From Sanguinoderma infundibulare (lineage: Eukaryota; Basidiomycota; Agaricomycetes; Polyporales; Polyporaceae): a stretch of 64,000 nucleotides of DNA. The notes below the pieces were generated by a model that ran no database searches, was not told where the DNA came from, and worked only from the letters and a program-made list of their open reading frames with translations. Where the stretch lies: assembly GCA_032821775.1 (NCBI GenBank), contig JAVLRN010000010.1:2294001-2358000 (forward strand), given 5' to 3'. The translations under genes were made by a program, and so were the position numbers. Below, one piece after another: positions 22,295-31,994 of this stretch. The stretch's first letter is position 1, and each line of letters opens with the position of its first letter.

Positions 22295-22494
22295 ATTAGG
22301 AAAAGCTGCCTTCCTTGACCAATTCCTAACAATCCTTGAGCTTCCTGAGGCGCCTCCTAAGCGGTTCATAGCACCGTCAGGCTCTCAGGCTGGTCCCTGA
22401 GTAGACCAGCCTGAGAGCCTGACACGATGTGTCGCGCTTACGCTAGGCATCAGGGAGGATCAGGAGCCGTCAGGGAAGGAAGCTTTTAGCTGAT
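22295..22494. mobile_element. 200-bp foldback/MITE-like element with 19-bp perfect stem
   Basis: Imperfect terminal inverted repeats run about 25 bp: ATTAGGAAAAGCTGCC at the left, ATCAGCTAAAAGCTTCC as the inverted right end. In the centre, 22376-22394 (GTCAGGCTCTCAGGCTGGT) pairs perfectly with 22405-22423 around a 10-nt loop. No coding capacity. Target-site duplication not evident. Confidence 0.65.
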
Positions 22495-22889
22495 GCCACG
22501 GTGTCGCCGTCGGAATACAGCGAGCTGAGCGCAAGCGATGCGCACTCTTCGTTCGTCAGCACTGTCGGACGGCAGTCGACAAACCTGTTGCGCGCGCGCC
22601 TGCTTGCCGCCCCGTCCTGCTCCGCGGCGGCAGCCTCGAACGCAACGGCAGAGCAGTAGCACGGGTGTTTGATGAGCCATTGATGAAGCGCGAGCAGTTT
22701 GACGGCATCATACGCCCCTACACCGACGGAAGAGGGTGCAGATGAACGGCACGGAGAGTATGATGAGCGACGGTAGGTTTGGTGGCAGGGGCCTGGTTTG
22801 GATGTTTTGATGGAGTTTCTGTCAGTGCGCGTTTGAATAATGAAGCTGAAGCACCATGGACGGAATGATTTATGTACAGACTACCTATA
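22495..22889. other. Gene-free; start of the duplicated protease unit
   Basis: 22495-22680 contains an open stretch rich in Ala and Ser (VSPSEYSELSASDAHSS) with no recognisable gene. From about 22735 the sequence matches 34383-34517 and the reverse complement of 55510-55640, so this is the left edge of the unit that carries protease P2. Confidence 0.6.
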
Positions 22890-23703
22890 CAGTGCTTTGC
22901 ATAATTCCGTGAACACGCCATTTTTTTTGGCCTGGCGTCTAACACCCCATATTTAGTAGGTATCCATCACCAGCGGCTGATGTGACAGTATCCGCCGTCA
23001 CAGGGCGCTGGCGAGGACACTCCAGCACACTCGCGCTCTTCAGAAAACCTATGCGCGAGCCCCAGGACGAAGCACGAGGGAAAAGAGCAAGTATAAATGT
23101 TCAATCGAGCCCATTCCCCTTCCCGTGCGGAACGACTATGACGCGCGCAGATCTCTTAGCCTGTTGTCGAGGTTTCGACTAGCCGAGGGTGCGCCGTGGT
23201 CGAGCACGCTCTGCGCGAACGTGCGCATGACAAGAAGTTGTCATGCGTCAAGAGGTGCGTCGTCGGCACCAAGCATGAAGTGGAGTCGGTCGCGTGCAGG
23301 AACAAGAATTTGGAGCGCCGCGTTCAGACTTACATGATTGGCGCGCACGAGGCTTGCTCATCGCGGGCCCTGGGTTTACTATGACATGATATCAAAATTT
23401 GTTGACATCGTCTCAGCAGAATGGGGACGTGCGGGGGTGCCAGTAGTGAACGTACCTCAATCCAGGATGGAGGATGTCAGTTGCGGGCATGGTTGAAGTG
23501 GGTCAGAGCCTATGATGCAAGCTATTTGTGTTTGTTCACATTTATTGGAAAGTATTGCGCTTAAAACCTTTCAACAGAGACTGCAGGAACTCTGGGGCGC
23601 GCTCTCGAGGGCCCGAGGCGTTCAGTAGAGCAAGTGACCGTGACATCAAGGAGTAGGTGCTGAAAGAATTTTCGGCGTGTTCACAGAATTATGCAAAGCG
23701 CTG
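22890..23703. mobile_element. 814-bp Tc1/mariner-like non-autonomous element
   Basis: It is bounded by about 30-bp terminal inverted repeats with two mismatches: CAGTGCTTTGCATAATTCCG at 22890, and CAGCGCTTTGCATAATTCTG as the inverted right end at 23703. TA is present on both sides (22888-22889 and 23704-23705). The paralogous unit at 34.5 kb has the uninterrupted site with a single TA. No transposase is encoded. The interior has only short open frames, one from about 23196 coding a Cys/Arg-rich 62-residue peptide. Confidence 0.85.
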
Positions 23704-23712
23704 TAAGTAAAG

Positions 23713-23870
23713 CAAATTGCCCCGCGCTTTGCTTTGTTTGCTGCCGGAGGGAAGGAGGAGTGATGGTTACCGAGAGCGAGGGAAACGGGGGAGAAACGGG
23801 ACTCGAGTGCCATGGTCGCGGCCCGTGACACCCAAATAATTTACTGAATGAAACCGAAACAGACGAGCGG
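23713..23870. repeat. DIRS repeat B2
   Basis: 158-bp copy beginning CAAATTGCCCCGCGCTTTGC and ending ACAGACGAGCGG, nearly identical to 24242-24423. Confidence 0.85.
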
Positions 23871-23915
23871 TTTACAAATACAGTAATGAGAAAGGGAGCT
23901 AGTAGGGTGGGTGGG

Positions 23916-24240
23916 TAGCGAGAATACAAACTACGCAAAATGCTGGCGGGTGGTGAGAGAGTATTAGTGTGGCACAACGCAGTCATGCACTACACAGGTG
24001 TGCGTACCTGGCGGGCGGTGAGAGAGTATTGGGGGATCAGCGGACCCCGTCTCTGCCGCTGTAAGCCAGGCCCGCGCTCCTCAACTCCTAACTCCTAGCG
24101 AGGAGGGAGCCCGCACGCCAGCAGACGTGGTCGGATCGGGGGAGGAGCGCACGAGCCGGCGCAGCCGGCTTAAGAGGTGCCGCAGCGGGGCACCTGCACG
24201 CTACGGGCGATTTGCCTCGTATAACCGGGGTTTAAACCCG
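23916..24240. repeat. DIRS repeat A2
   Basis: 325-bp repeat, matched by 28627-28951. It begins TAGCGAGAATACAAACTACG and ends TTTAAACCCG, with a GC-rich interior containing several short inverted repeats. Confidence 0.85.
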
Positions 24241-24241
24241 A

Positions 24242-24423
24242 CAAATTGCCCTGCGCTTTGCTTTGTTTGCTGCTGGAGGGAAGGAGGAGTGATGGTTACC
24301 GAGAGCAAGGGAAACGGGGGAGAAATGGGACTCGAGCGCCAGATAATAGCGGGACTCGAGTGCCACGGTCGCGGCCCGTGACACCCAAATAATTTACTGA
24401 ATGAAACTGAAACAGACGAGCGG
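24242..24423. repeat. DIRS repeat B1
   Basis: Copy of B2 with about 24 bp duplicated around GGGACTCGAG, directly joined to A2. Confidence 0.85.
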
Positions 24424-24497
24424 TAAGAGAAAAACACTATTAGGAGTGAAGTTGAGAAGAGCGCGGAGTGCGAAAGATGGAGAGGATGAGGAGGTGG

Positions 24498-25496
24498 TTA
24501 TGAGGCGGGATTTTGATGTGTTAGGAGGAAGGCATGCATGAGGGCAGGATGCTTGCGGACGTAGATTTGCCAGGCATCGGAGGACCAGCGGCCAGCTGCT
24601 TGAATGACAAGGGGAGAGGCACCGGCGAGAGCGAGTGCGGTCATTCCACTGGTGCGCATGGAGTGACCGCTGATGTTAGGCGTGGAGGGGAGGGAAGCAT
24701 GTAGACGGCAGAGAAACCAGGAGCGAAGGGGGATAGAGCCGTCTGCATGGAGCCAGAGCTCCGAGCGGCAGGGAAAGGAATGGTCGCAGGAGGAAAGGTA
24801 CGTGGTAAAGGCAAGCCAAGGGTCTGGATGGGAAGGGGAGGATTGGAGGCAGATGAGAATGTGATCACCCTCGAAGAAGCGGTCAGACTTGTGGGAGGGA
24901 AGGGTGAAGAAAAAATCAGAGTCGGAGATGGAAACGGAAAGACAGCGGGATAACTTGGAGTAAGAGCGATGCTCGAGGGGGTCAGGCCAGGTAAGTTCTC
25001 TGAGACGGAGGAGGGCGTGAAAGCCGGTGAGGAGGAGGGAGAGGAAAAGGAGATCATCGTGGGTGGGGAGGGATGGGAGAGAGGAGGAAACATTGAGAAG
25101 ATCGGCGTGCGTGAGTGGCGCCTTGGGGTGCATGGGGCAACTAAAGAGTCGCATACACCCTTTGAGGGTGTTTTTGACGAGGAGGGATTTGCGGGCGTCA
25201 CGGACGGAGGGATAAGCGGCTTCGAGGGCGCTGCAAACGCCGCAAAGGTAAGTTTTGACAGATCGGGGCTGAATGCGGTTGCACTCGTAAACAATGTAGA
25301 GGGAAAGGGTGTCGGGAGTGGGTGCAATGTCGTAATGATGATCGTGACAAAAGAGGAGATAAGAATTGAGCACGGTGCGGTAAGAATCGTGAGTTTGAGG
25401 GTCGAGGGCATGTGTGAGGGCAACGGCTCGCTCATGGACGAGACGTTCATGCAACCATGGCTGGGGATGTCGCCATGATTGAGAAGGGTTGGGCAT
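24498..25496 (-). CDS. DIRS tyrosine recombinase (YR), 332 aa
   Basis: This is the integrase of the DIRS element. Reading from ATG at 25496 (MPNPSQSWRHPQPWLHERLV), the N-terminal core-binding part contains DPQTHDSYRTVLNSYLLFC. The catalytic domain shows the tyrosine-recombinase tetrad: Arg in LLRLRELTWPD, His and Arg in HSMRTSGMTALALAG, and the nucleophile Tyr in GRWSSDAWQIYVRK. No internal stop is present, unlike the two other ORFs of the element. The ATG overlaps the stop of the RT-RNase H frame as TGATG. Such overlap allows termination-reinitiation; the frame is also open further upstream to 25592 without an ATG. Confidence 0.85.
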   Translation of the reverse strand: MPNPSQSWRHPQPWLHERLVHERAVALTHALDPQTHDSYRTVLNSYLLFCHDHHYDIAPTPDTLSLYIVYECNRIQPRSVKTYLCGVCSALEAAYPSVRDARKSLLVKNTLKGCMRLFSCPMHPKAPLTHADLLNVSSSLPSLPTHDDLLFLSLLLTGFHALLRLRELTWPDPLEHRSYSKLSRCLSVSISDSDFFFTLPSHKSDRFFEGDHILICLQSSPSHPDPWLAFTTYLSSCDHSFPCRSELWLHADGSIPLRSWFLCRLHASLPSTPNISGHSMRTSGMTALALAGASPLVIQAAGRWSSDAWQIYVRKHPALMHAFLLTHQNPAS

Positions 25497-27406
25497 CAAT
25501 TTGCGGCTGCCCCCAATGCATCCCGAGGGGGTGTAAATTGAAAGAGTCGGAGGCGAGGGTCGAGATGGGTAGCTTTGGGGAGGTTGAATCAAGAAATAGC
25601 GTCGGCGATAAGATTAATCTCACCGGGGATGTGGTTGACGCGCAAATCGATACTGTATGAAATACGGACATCAATAGTGGAGATAAGGATGGAATTGTAT
25701 GGAGGGTCGGCACATAAGGTATTGAACATGGCAACAGAATTGGTGTTATCGGAAAAAACAGCTAGCCGGGTAACAGTACGGCCAGCTGCGATCCATGGCG
25801 GGATGCGATGGAGAGCAGAGCAGATAGCAAGAGCTTCAGCGAAAAAGATGAGGTGGGGAGCTGAGGCAGGGATAGGGGCGTAAAAACCGAGGTGGAGCCA
25901 TGGAAAATACAATCCGAGGCCAGTTGCGCAAGCATCGACGAAGACGAGCTCATCTGAGGACGAAAGCTCATCGAGGTCAGCTGGAGACCAAGCTGATGCG
26001 GACAAAAAGTTGACTCCGGGTAGGTTGTGGAGATGCTGCACGAATCAAGAGAGTTCATCGATAATTTGTTTGTTAACGTAGAGTTTGGCATTGCGGATCT
26101 CTTTATCTGCAATTTTGGCATAAAGGGCTGATAGGGCAGGCTTGAGAAGGGGGTAGACATTGAGAGCACAGTTGATGTAACCAGCGAGAGCTTTGAACTC
26201 GGTGAGCGAGCGCCGACGGGAGGAGGACATGTCGAGGAAACGATGAATGGTGTTGAGGAGTTTTGTTTTAGAATCGGCAGGTAAAGAGGCCGTGAAGGAG
26301 CGAGAGTCACAAAGGAAACCGATAACTCGGAGAGAGGGGTCAGCTTCTTGCTTGGGATTGTCGTGAGAGATGCCGAGCTCGTCCCAGACGAGGAGCATGC
26401 GAGCTTGGTCTTCTGGCTTATAGGAGTGAGAAGCAGCGTACCATTGAGCACGGCGGAGGAGCTCGATGCCGTAGTTGTCATCAATGTAGACGGCAACAAC
26501 TCTGACTCCTCGTTTGGTGACGGCGATCCAGATGATGAGTGAGTAAAAAGCGAGCCAGATCCGAAGGGAACCGCGTCTGCCAAAAAGGTTGCAGCGGTCA
26601 ATGTGACGCTGGCCATCGATAGTAACGATTTGCCTGATCTGCCAGTACGGCGAGACGGGCATGCGGTGGTAGGCCTGCGAAACGTCCAATTTCCAGATGA
26701 TGAGTGGTTCGTTCAGGAACTGATGGCGGAGATGATGAATGTCCATGCCGAAGACTGGCATGCCATTGAGTACAGCCCCTTTGATGGCCTCCGGTCGAAT
26801 CATGGAGTTGAGGGAGTAGTGGCCGGCGCTCTGGTCGTTTACGAGTCGAAGCTTGTCAGAATGAGGCTTGGGGACGACGTGGATGGGCATAGAGTACATT
26901 CCAGGCAACAGGTCTTCCCCAAAGGATGGTGAGTAATGACCGAGCAAGATCTCTTCATCCTGCTGCTCGCGCAAGAACTGACATGCGCGCTCGTCCGATA
27001 GGGTCGGCCGTGTTTCATCCCAGGTATCTGGATAGTCGTCCGGTTTCTCATCAGCAAAGGGCCAAAACCCTTCTCTGAGCCCTCGGCAAACGGACTGAAC
27101 AAAAGGCTGATTGGGGTGATCACGGAGGAGAGCTTCGAAGACGTCAGTTTTGATGGGGGTGACGATTTTGAAGAGATGCGGGTGCGAAGCGAGCGTAGCG
27201 TTAACGACAGGATCAGCACGAACTTCAAGTGGCACGTCAGGGACTGGTGAATGGGTTAGGGAGACATCCGAGAAGCGAATGCGGGGTTCATCATGGTCTG
27301 ACCAGACAAAACGGTGCAGATGCCACGGACGCGTGATGTTGTAAAGGAAATCACTGTGGGCCCCGGCGGCAATCGTGGCTGGTGTGATTTGCTCCACAGG
27401 TATCAC
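25496..27406 (-). pseudogene. DIRS reverse transcriptase-RNase H, two in-frame TGA codons
   Basis: Reverse transcriptase signatures are present: GMYSMPIHVVPKPHSDKLRLVNDQS, WKLDVSQAYHRMPV and the catalytic YIDD in VAVYIDDNYG. RNase H follows: VFVDACATGLG, FAEALAICSAL, VFSDNTNSV, and the terminal HIPGEINLIADAIS. The frame is broken by TGA at 26047-26045 (between DELS and FVQHLHNLPG) and at 25591-25589 (ADAIS*FN, where the family has ADALSR). Both are consistent with CGA to TGA. After the second stop the frame runs on to a natural TGA at 25498-25496. No ATG opens the frame near 27406. It overlaps ORF1 by about 56 nt in the +1 frame, so expression would need frameshifting or reinitiation. Confidence 0.85.
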
Positions 27407-28595
27407 AGACGTGCCGGAAGCGGCAGTCGGTAGAGGTACAGATGCCCCAGTTCCAACGCAGGCACGCTTCGCAGCTGCAGCGCGGTCGTCCTCCTGGTCG
27501 ACTCGGGTTCATTTGCCGAGGGTTTGAGGAGGAAGCGCAAGCTCCTCCGGAGTCGATGAATTGTGTTCGAAGGTCAGCAAAACGGTCGAAGTCAGTGAGA
27601 AGGATATCTCGAACTGATCCGACTCGCTTTCGGACAGCGCGGTCGTAGTCGATAACTCGTTGTTGGAGAGAAGAGTCGAGGGCTGCGAAGAGGCCGAAGA
27701 TGTGTTGCTGATACACGTCCAGTTCTGGTCGCCTATGCGGGAAGGCGAAAGCGATAGCGAGGCTGGCACGCTGGTAAGCGATGACCCAGTCTCCAGCGGA
27801 TCGGATAACCTTGACAGGAGCGGCAGCTTTGTAGGTAAGCTCCAGGTCTCCGATACTTTCGGCATGCTTCTCGTTGACTGTGAGTGCGTATTGATTACTG
27901 AGGACCCGGTCGAGATCGACGGGTTTCCCGAGCAAGATGCTGTTCCACTCGGCATCGGGAAACTCAGGCGCTGCGCCAGAGTTGACGAGGTTAGCTTTGC
28001 AGAACTTGATATCCTTCGCATATTCTCGAAGGAGTTCGAGTGTCTTTCGGAGCTTGGGTCTGAGCTGGTCCGAAATGGAGAGGAACGGGGAAGCCCAAGC
28101 GTATTTCGATGGGTCGGCGTGCCTGCGTTTCTTATCCCGCTCATCAGGCGAGGACTCGCCAGAGGAGTCTTCGGGCACAGAATGGTGCTGTGATGAGGCG
28201 GGCTGGACGCTCGGGCTACGAGAGAAGGTGGTGGCATGTGTGTGAGAGGAAGCAGGCGCACCCTGTCCTCGCGCATCGGTACCGCTCAGGTTTCCTCCAG
28301 CTGCATGGGCTCTGCCTTTAGAGCCTGCACTGAAGCATTTACCCAACTGGGCAGCTGCTTCAGCACGGAGCTTCTCGGTTTCGTCCAATTGCTTAAGATA
28401 GGAGTCGAGTGTGGACTCGACAGTAGCTTCACCAAGTCCGGCTTCTGGGGCAGAGAGTGTGGTTGTAAGTAGTCACACTGCTGCTGCTCTGAAGATGTGT
28501 TGTTTGCGATAGTCGTCGATGATTTGTTCGCACTTCGAGACAGCCGCTCGATGTTCGAGTGAGAGTCGATCAGTGGCATTTTCGGAGGGGCCCAT
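27351..28595 (-). pseudogene. DIRS ORF1, Gag-like zinc-finger protein, one in-frame TGA
   Basis: The frame starts at ATG 28595 (MGPSENATDRLSLEHRAAVS) and runs 415 codons to 27351, but TGA at 28475-28473 (IFRAAAV*LLTTTL) interrupts it after 40 codons. Again CGA would restore arginine. The middle is helical (SDQLRPKLRKTLELLREYAKD) and the C-terminus has a cysteine/histidine zinc cluster, CEACLRWNWGICTSTDCRFRHVCDTC followed by ANHTSHDC. This composition is typical of ORF1/Gag proteins of fungal DIRS elements, which are thought to package RNA. A shorter product could start at ATG 28388. Confidence 0.75.
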
Positions 28596-28626
28596 GAGTG
28601 TGTGATTCGAAAGATGCTTGTTGTTA

Positions 28627-28951
28627 TAGCGAGAATACAAACTACGCAAAATGCTGGCGGGCGGTGAGAGAGTATTAGTGTGGCACGACGCGGTCATGCA
28701 CTACACAGGCGTGCGTACCTGGCGGGCGGTGAGAGAGTATTGGGGGATCAGCGGACCCCGTCTCTGCCGCTGTAAGCCAGGCCCGCGCTCCTCAACTCCT
28801 AACTCCTAGCGAGGAGGGAGCCCGCACGCCAGCGGACGTGGTCGGATCGGGGGAGGAGCGCGCGAGCCGGCGCGGCCGGCTCGAGAGGTGCCGCAGCGGG
28901 GCACCCGCACGCTACGGGCGATTTGCCTCGTATAACCGGGGTTTAAACCCG
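28627..28951. repeat. DIRS repeat A1
   Basis: 325-bp copy of A2. It begins TAGCGAGAATACAAACTACG and ends TTTAAACCCG; the next bases ATAACATATGTTAG resume the duplicated unit. Confidence 0.85.
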
Positions 28952-29413
28952 ATAACATATGTTAGAACTAATCTGCTTGATCGACATTCGCACGGTCCAA
29001 GGGTGACCGGTCACGAACTAGAAGTTTATGCCGCCTCCCGAAACGATTAGTGGCTTGCTATCGGCCCGGGTGCCGCGGCTGTATTTGGAATCTTAGACGT
29101 CCGGAAGGCTTGCGTCATGATCATCGAGTCCTTTTACGACGCACCTTGCACTCTCTTTCCTCCCTCCTCAACATGGGATACGCGCCGCGGATATCTTGGC
29201 CGTTTCTCTAGACTTGTGCTGCTTGAATGACCCTCCTAAAATGACTGTCTCCTCGTCGACTATCGCGGCACCGACAAAGTCTTTTCCTCGCTGCCGCCAT
29301 ACTGTCTTCACCTCTTGACAACAATCTTGGACTTTATCGAGTCACATAAAACGATTTCTGGATACCTGATAGTACATACATTCCAGCTGTCCTCGCATGG
29401 CATTCGGATGACC

Positions 29414-29590
29414 CCATCAGCCAGCCTCTAAGCTGACAGGACCGTGCACTATGACAGCCTCTGGGCTGACAATGCTGACCTCCACCTTGCGCCGTGGCAG
29501 CCTCCTGGCTGACGGCGCTGACTGGGACCCTGCACTCTGGCGGTGGCTGAGCGCTGTGTGGCTGGTTCTCGGATGCATATTTAAGTGCTG
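29414..29590 (+). promoter_or_regulatory. Promoter of protease P2: three dyad motifs and TATA box
   Basis: Three copies of a 16-nt motif CAGCCTCYNRGCTGAC occur at 29422-29437, 29455-29470 and 29498-29513. Each is a near-dyad (CAGCC...GGCTG). A TATA-like TATTTAAG follows at about 29578, 95 bp before the ATG. The last two motifs and the TATA-like box are kept in front of P3 and P6; the first is altered there. A shared transcription factor is an inference. Confidence 0.55.
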
Positions 29591-29677
29591 CTGGTACCAA
29601 CGGATCCCGGCATCCCGGTCACTTCAGACTCTTCCTCTCCCTCGCTTCTACCGCCCAGGACCTCGCAACAACGCTCA

Positions 29678-31199
29678 ATGGCTCGCCTCTCCGCCCTTGT
29701 CGCTCTCGTCGCTGCCGCCGTCGCTGTCTCGGCTGACCCGATCGTCATCCGCGATTCGCCCTTCACGCTCCCCTTCGCCCGCCAGCTCAACGCGACCGGT
29801 GACCCGCGGACCCTCCTCGAGATCGACCAGGCGAGGGCGAATGTGATCAAGGCGCGCTCGCAGGCCGCTGCCATGAGTGACGACCACGACTCGGACTCCT
29901 CCCCATGGAAAAAGCTGGCCACCTTCAACGTCCCCGCGACGAACCAGGCGGTCACCTACACGGCGAACGTCGGCGTCGGCTCTCCCCCGACGACGTACAG
30001 GCTCCTCATCGACACGGGCTCGTCCAACACGTGGGTCGGCGCAGGCAAGAAGTATGTCAAGACGAGCACCAGCGTCGACACGCACCAGATGGTGGTAAGT
30101 CCGAATTCGCCTGGCGATGTTTGTGGGATGGGATGCAGGATGGTTGCTCACTGGTGCATCTGGATTCGCAGAAAGTCACCTACGGCTCCGGCTCGTTCTC
30201 GGGCGAGGAGTACACCGACACCGTGACCCTTGGCGGCCTCGTCATCAAGAACCAAGGCGTCGGTGTCGCGTCGAGTTCCACCGGATTCAACGGCGTGGAC
30301 GGTATCCTGGGTATCGGCCCCACCGACCTCACTCAGGGCACGACCTCGTCAGGAGCCCAGGTCCCCACGGTGGTCGACAACGCGTTCGCACAGCACTCGA
30401 TCAGCGCGAAGGTCATCGGGATCTCGTACGAGCCGACGACGGGGCAGTCAGTCACCAACGGCGAGCTGACGTTCGGCGGCGTCGACTCCAGCAAGTATAC
30501 CGGCAATATCGCATACGTGTAGGTCTGTTGTTGCGCTTCACTTGAGCGTTGCTGACTGGGATGTGTACAGGCCGATCACCACTACATTCCCCGCGTCGGA
30601 GTACGTCGGTATCACCCAGTCGATCACCTACGGCTCTGGCACGCCCATCCTCTCTTCCACCGCTGGGATCACCGACACGGGCACCACCCTCATCCTCATC
30701 GCCAGCGGTTAGTCACTCACACTTCTCCGAGTTGACAGCACAGAAACTCATGTTTGTTCCCGCTGGAAACAGACGCATTCGCTAGGTACAAGACGGCGAC
30801 GGGCGGTGTTCCGGACGCCGCTACTGGGCTGCTCAAGATCACCCCCGCCCAATACGCGAACCTCAAGAGCCTCTTCTTCCGGATCGGCAGCAACACATAC
30901 GAGCTCACGGCCAACGCACAGATCTGGCCTCGTTCTGTACGTTTCTCCCACATGTTCATCTTCGTCTCGCCTCTTGCTAACCGGGCCGCGTTGATTTCGT
31001 TTTGCAGCTGAACACGCTCATCGGTGGCTCGCCGAGCAGCGTCTACCTGATCGTGGGCAATCTCGGCTCGCCCTCGGGCCAGGGCCTCGACTTCATCGAC
31101 GGCATGACGTTCCTCCAGCGGTTCTACTATGTCTACGACTCCGGGAACAAGCAAGTCGGCTTCGCGACGACGCAGTTCACCCATGCCAACACCAACTGA
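29678..31199 (+). CDS. Secreted aspartic protease P2, polyporopepsin-like (418 aa)
   Basis: Five exons, 29678-30094, 30172-30518, 30571-30707, 30773-30936 and 31008-31199, join in frame. The first 19 residues (MARLSALVALVAAAVAVSA) are a signal peptide. A propeptide runs to about residue 82, and the mature enzyme should start near ATFNVPATNQ. Both A1-family catalytic motifs are intact: IDTGSSNTW (D112) and ITDTGTTL (D290). YGSGSFSG marks the flap. The C-terminal QGLDFIDGMTFLQRFYYVYD is the usual pepsin fold end. The protein closely resembles polyporopepsin (EC 3.4.23.29), an extracellular acid endopeptidase of polypores. It is nearly identical to P6 and close to P3, with which it shares its promoter. 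The N-glycosylation site NATG lies in the propeptide. Confidence 0.93.
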
Positions 31200-31521
31200 G
31201 GACTCGGGTCGTTTTTTTTTGGGGGCTGAATGTGGACATTCGTTGTGTTTTTTTTGTTGTCAGATACCCGTGGTTGTCTGTAAGGTCATCAATGGCATCG
31301 TTAGAGACATAGGGACATATTTTATGCTTGCTTTGGGAGAAGAGCACTGAATGGGAGTGGCCTGAGTACGCGCAAGTCGCACTCATCGTCGGGCGATGGT
31401 CACCACGGTGACATATCCGGCGGTGCACAGCATTTACCTACTGGTTCATGCTGGCGCCCCGCGAGTTCGACTCCCCACAAACCACGTACTGCTGTGAATA
31501 TCGGACTGTGCCAATCCGCGG

Positions 31522-31577
31522 GATAGTGCCCGTTTGATAGCGCTCGTTTGATAGCGCCCGTCTGATAGCGCCCGTCT
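31522..31577. repeat. 14-nt tandem repeat, four copies
   Basis: GATAGTGCCCGTTT is followed by three variants (GATAGCGCTCGTTT, then GATAGCGCCCGTCT twice) with exact 14-nt period, in the spacer after P2. Confidence 0.9.
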
Positions 31578-31994
31578 GGCCATCTCGGCACATCCCATCG
31601 TAATCTCAGATGATCGGGATCGCTCCATGTCAGTGGCCACCTTTGCTCGGCTCCCTTCCTCCCTCTGGCCACCTGCATGCCCGTCGTCTCTGATGCCTGT
31701 GTGTGGTTATCTCCATGCACCGGCTCCCTCCCTACCCGTATTCTCTCTTGTGTCTCCGTGTGGTCATCTCGGCATACCGGCAGGATCTTTAACTTCGACC
31801 CAACCGGCGAGCGCCCTGGATCCCTGCCACCTTCACTACCCTGCCGTTCAGAAGATCCGACCTGGACATCACCGCGGTTAGCTCTGTTGCACACTCTGAG
31901 TCCCTTACGATTAAACTGTACTAGCCACGCCTCATGACCACGGTCCTGTATGTATGTCCCTCCCCGCACTCCGCCAAAACTATCAACAAGTTTC

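Larger units (their letters stand above)
23712..28951 (-). mobile_element. DIRS/Ngaro-like tyrosine-recombinase retrotransposon
   Basis: This is a 5.24-kb element on the minus strand with split direct repeats. In its own orientation the order is A1 (28951-28627), ORFs, B1 (24423-24242), A2 (24240-23916), B2 (23870-23713). A1 and A2 are both 325 bp and nearly identical; B1 carries a 24-bp extra segment relative to B2. This A1-ORFs-B1-A2-B2 plan is that of Ngaro-type DIRS elements, which make a circular DNA and integrate with a tyrosine recombinase without target duplication. The empty site is preserved in the paralogous units (AGTAAA directly followed by ATACCATATG at 34.5 kb), and no duplicated target is seen here. 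It encodes Gag-like ORF1, RT-RNase H and recombinase. Confidence 0.88.

Noticed and set aside
23904..24240. CRISPR-like or tRNA-like structure in the GC-rich DIRS repeat
   Set aside because: The inverted repeats are internal to the A repeat and recur only as its second copy; no spacer array or tRNA arms are present.
24641..25450. 269-residue Ser/Pro-rich frame within the DIRS recombinase
   Set aside because: It is an alternative frame of the recombinase on the same strand; the catalytic tetrad is in the other frame.
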